In this document: positions 6,431 to 6,555 of the stretch, piece by piece | Layout: every line of letters begins with the position of its first letter | Position numbering within the stretch: the stretch's first letter is position 1 | Origin: Caryophanales bacterium | GTDB lineage: Bacteria; Bacillota_I; Bacilli_A; RFN20; CAG-826 | DNA length: 6,555 nt | Direction of reading: 5' to 3' | Assembly: GCA_028723545.1 (NCBI GenBank) | Contig: JAQYER010000129.1 | Coordinates: forward strand, 1-6,555 | Notes under the pieces: generated by a model | Seen by the model: the letters and a program-made list of their open reading frames with translations, nothing else | Told to the model about the DNA's origin: nothing | Databases searched by the model: none | Program-made: the position numbers and the translations under genes

Positions 6431-6555
6431 ATGAATACGAAATACCCAATTATCTTGGTTCATGGAATTATAATCAAAGATATCAAATTCATTAAATCAT
6501 TCGGTAATATCGACCGTATTTTAAAAATTCAAGGGCATCATGTTTATAAATCAAA
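6431..6555 (+). CDS. Alpha/beta-hydrolase lipase, 3' end outside the window
   Basis: The first 41 residues begin MNTKYPIILVHGI, the N-terminal strand and oxyanion-region H11-G12 signature of triacylglycerol-lipase-like alpha/beta hydrolases. This is followed by a 'SFGNIDRILKIQGHHVY' stretch that fits the usual F-W/F-G-x-I-x-x-x-L-x-x-x-G-x-x-V-Y segment of bacterial lipases. The nucleophile G-x-S-x-G, the acid and the catalytic histidine would lie beyond position 6555. No signal peptide is visible, so the protein may act in the cytoplasm or leave by another route. The ATG is 3 nt after the nuclease stop, indicating co-transcription with it. No Shine-Dalgarno precedes the start, so translational coupling is likely. 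Confidence 0.85.
   Translation, partial: MNTKYPIILVHGIIIKDIKFIKSFGNIDRILKIQGHHVYKS

Overview
The window is very AT-rich and densely coded, with every gene on the plus strand. All tryptophans are encoded by TGG, no reading frame contains an in-frame TGA, and all four visible stop codons are TAA. Together with the protein families present (a COG1373/DUF4143 ATPase, a membrane-anchored endonuclease I and an 'LVHGI' lipase), this suggests a low-GC Bacillota, perhaps an uncultured gut-type Bacilli/Mollicutes relative that keeps the standard meaning of TGA. The taxonomic placement is an inference from style and not from a marker gene.

Layout: (1) Positions 1-605 hold the 3' part of an AAA+ ATPase with a DUF4143 C-terminal domain, cut by the window edge. 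(2) Positions 606-747 are a 142-nt intergenic region with a palindrome-containing inverted repeat and, next to the following gene, three GATAA(A)TATT motifs overlapping a likely promoter. (3) Positions 748-4994 form a tight two-gene unit with a 2-nt gap. It consists of a 382-residue protein of unknown family with a putative C-terminal winged-helix domain, and a 1031-residue protein combining a WYL-like N-terminal domain, a complete Upf1-like SF1 helicase core and a C-terminal PD-(D/E)XK (DUF2726/Vsr-like) nuclease. (4) After a 44-nt gap containing a TATA-type -10 element, positions 5039-6427 encode a secreted endonuclease I (EndA/NucM, His-Me finger) with a C-terminal membrane anchor and lysine-rich tail. 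(5) Three nucleotides later begins an alpha/beta-hydrolase lipase, cut by the right edge.

The most interesting unit is the pair at 748-4994. A regulator-like or DNA-binding-like protein translated just ahead of a helicase-nuclease is an architecture common among nucleic-acid-targeting defence or repair systems, but no direct proof of an anti-phage role is visible. The downstream nuclease and lipase look like an independent surface/secretory, probably nutrient-scavenging, transcription unit. None of the four visible gene starts has a recognisable Shine-Dalgarno sequence, and the two genes with their own promoter-like elements have a -10 box only about 9-10 nt upstream of the ATG, consistent with leaderless translation. 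No RNA genes, CRISPR arrays, insertion sequences or convincing intrinsic terminators were seen.
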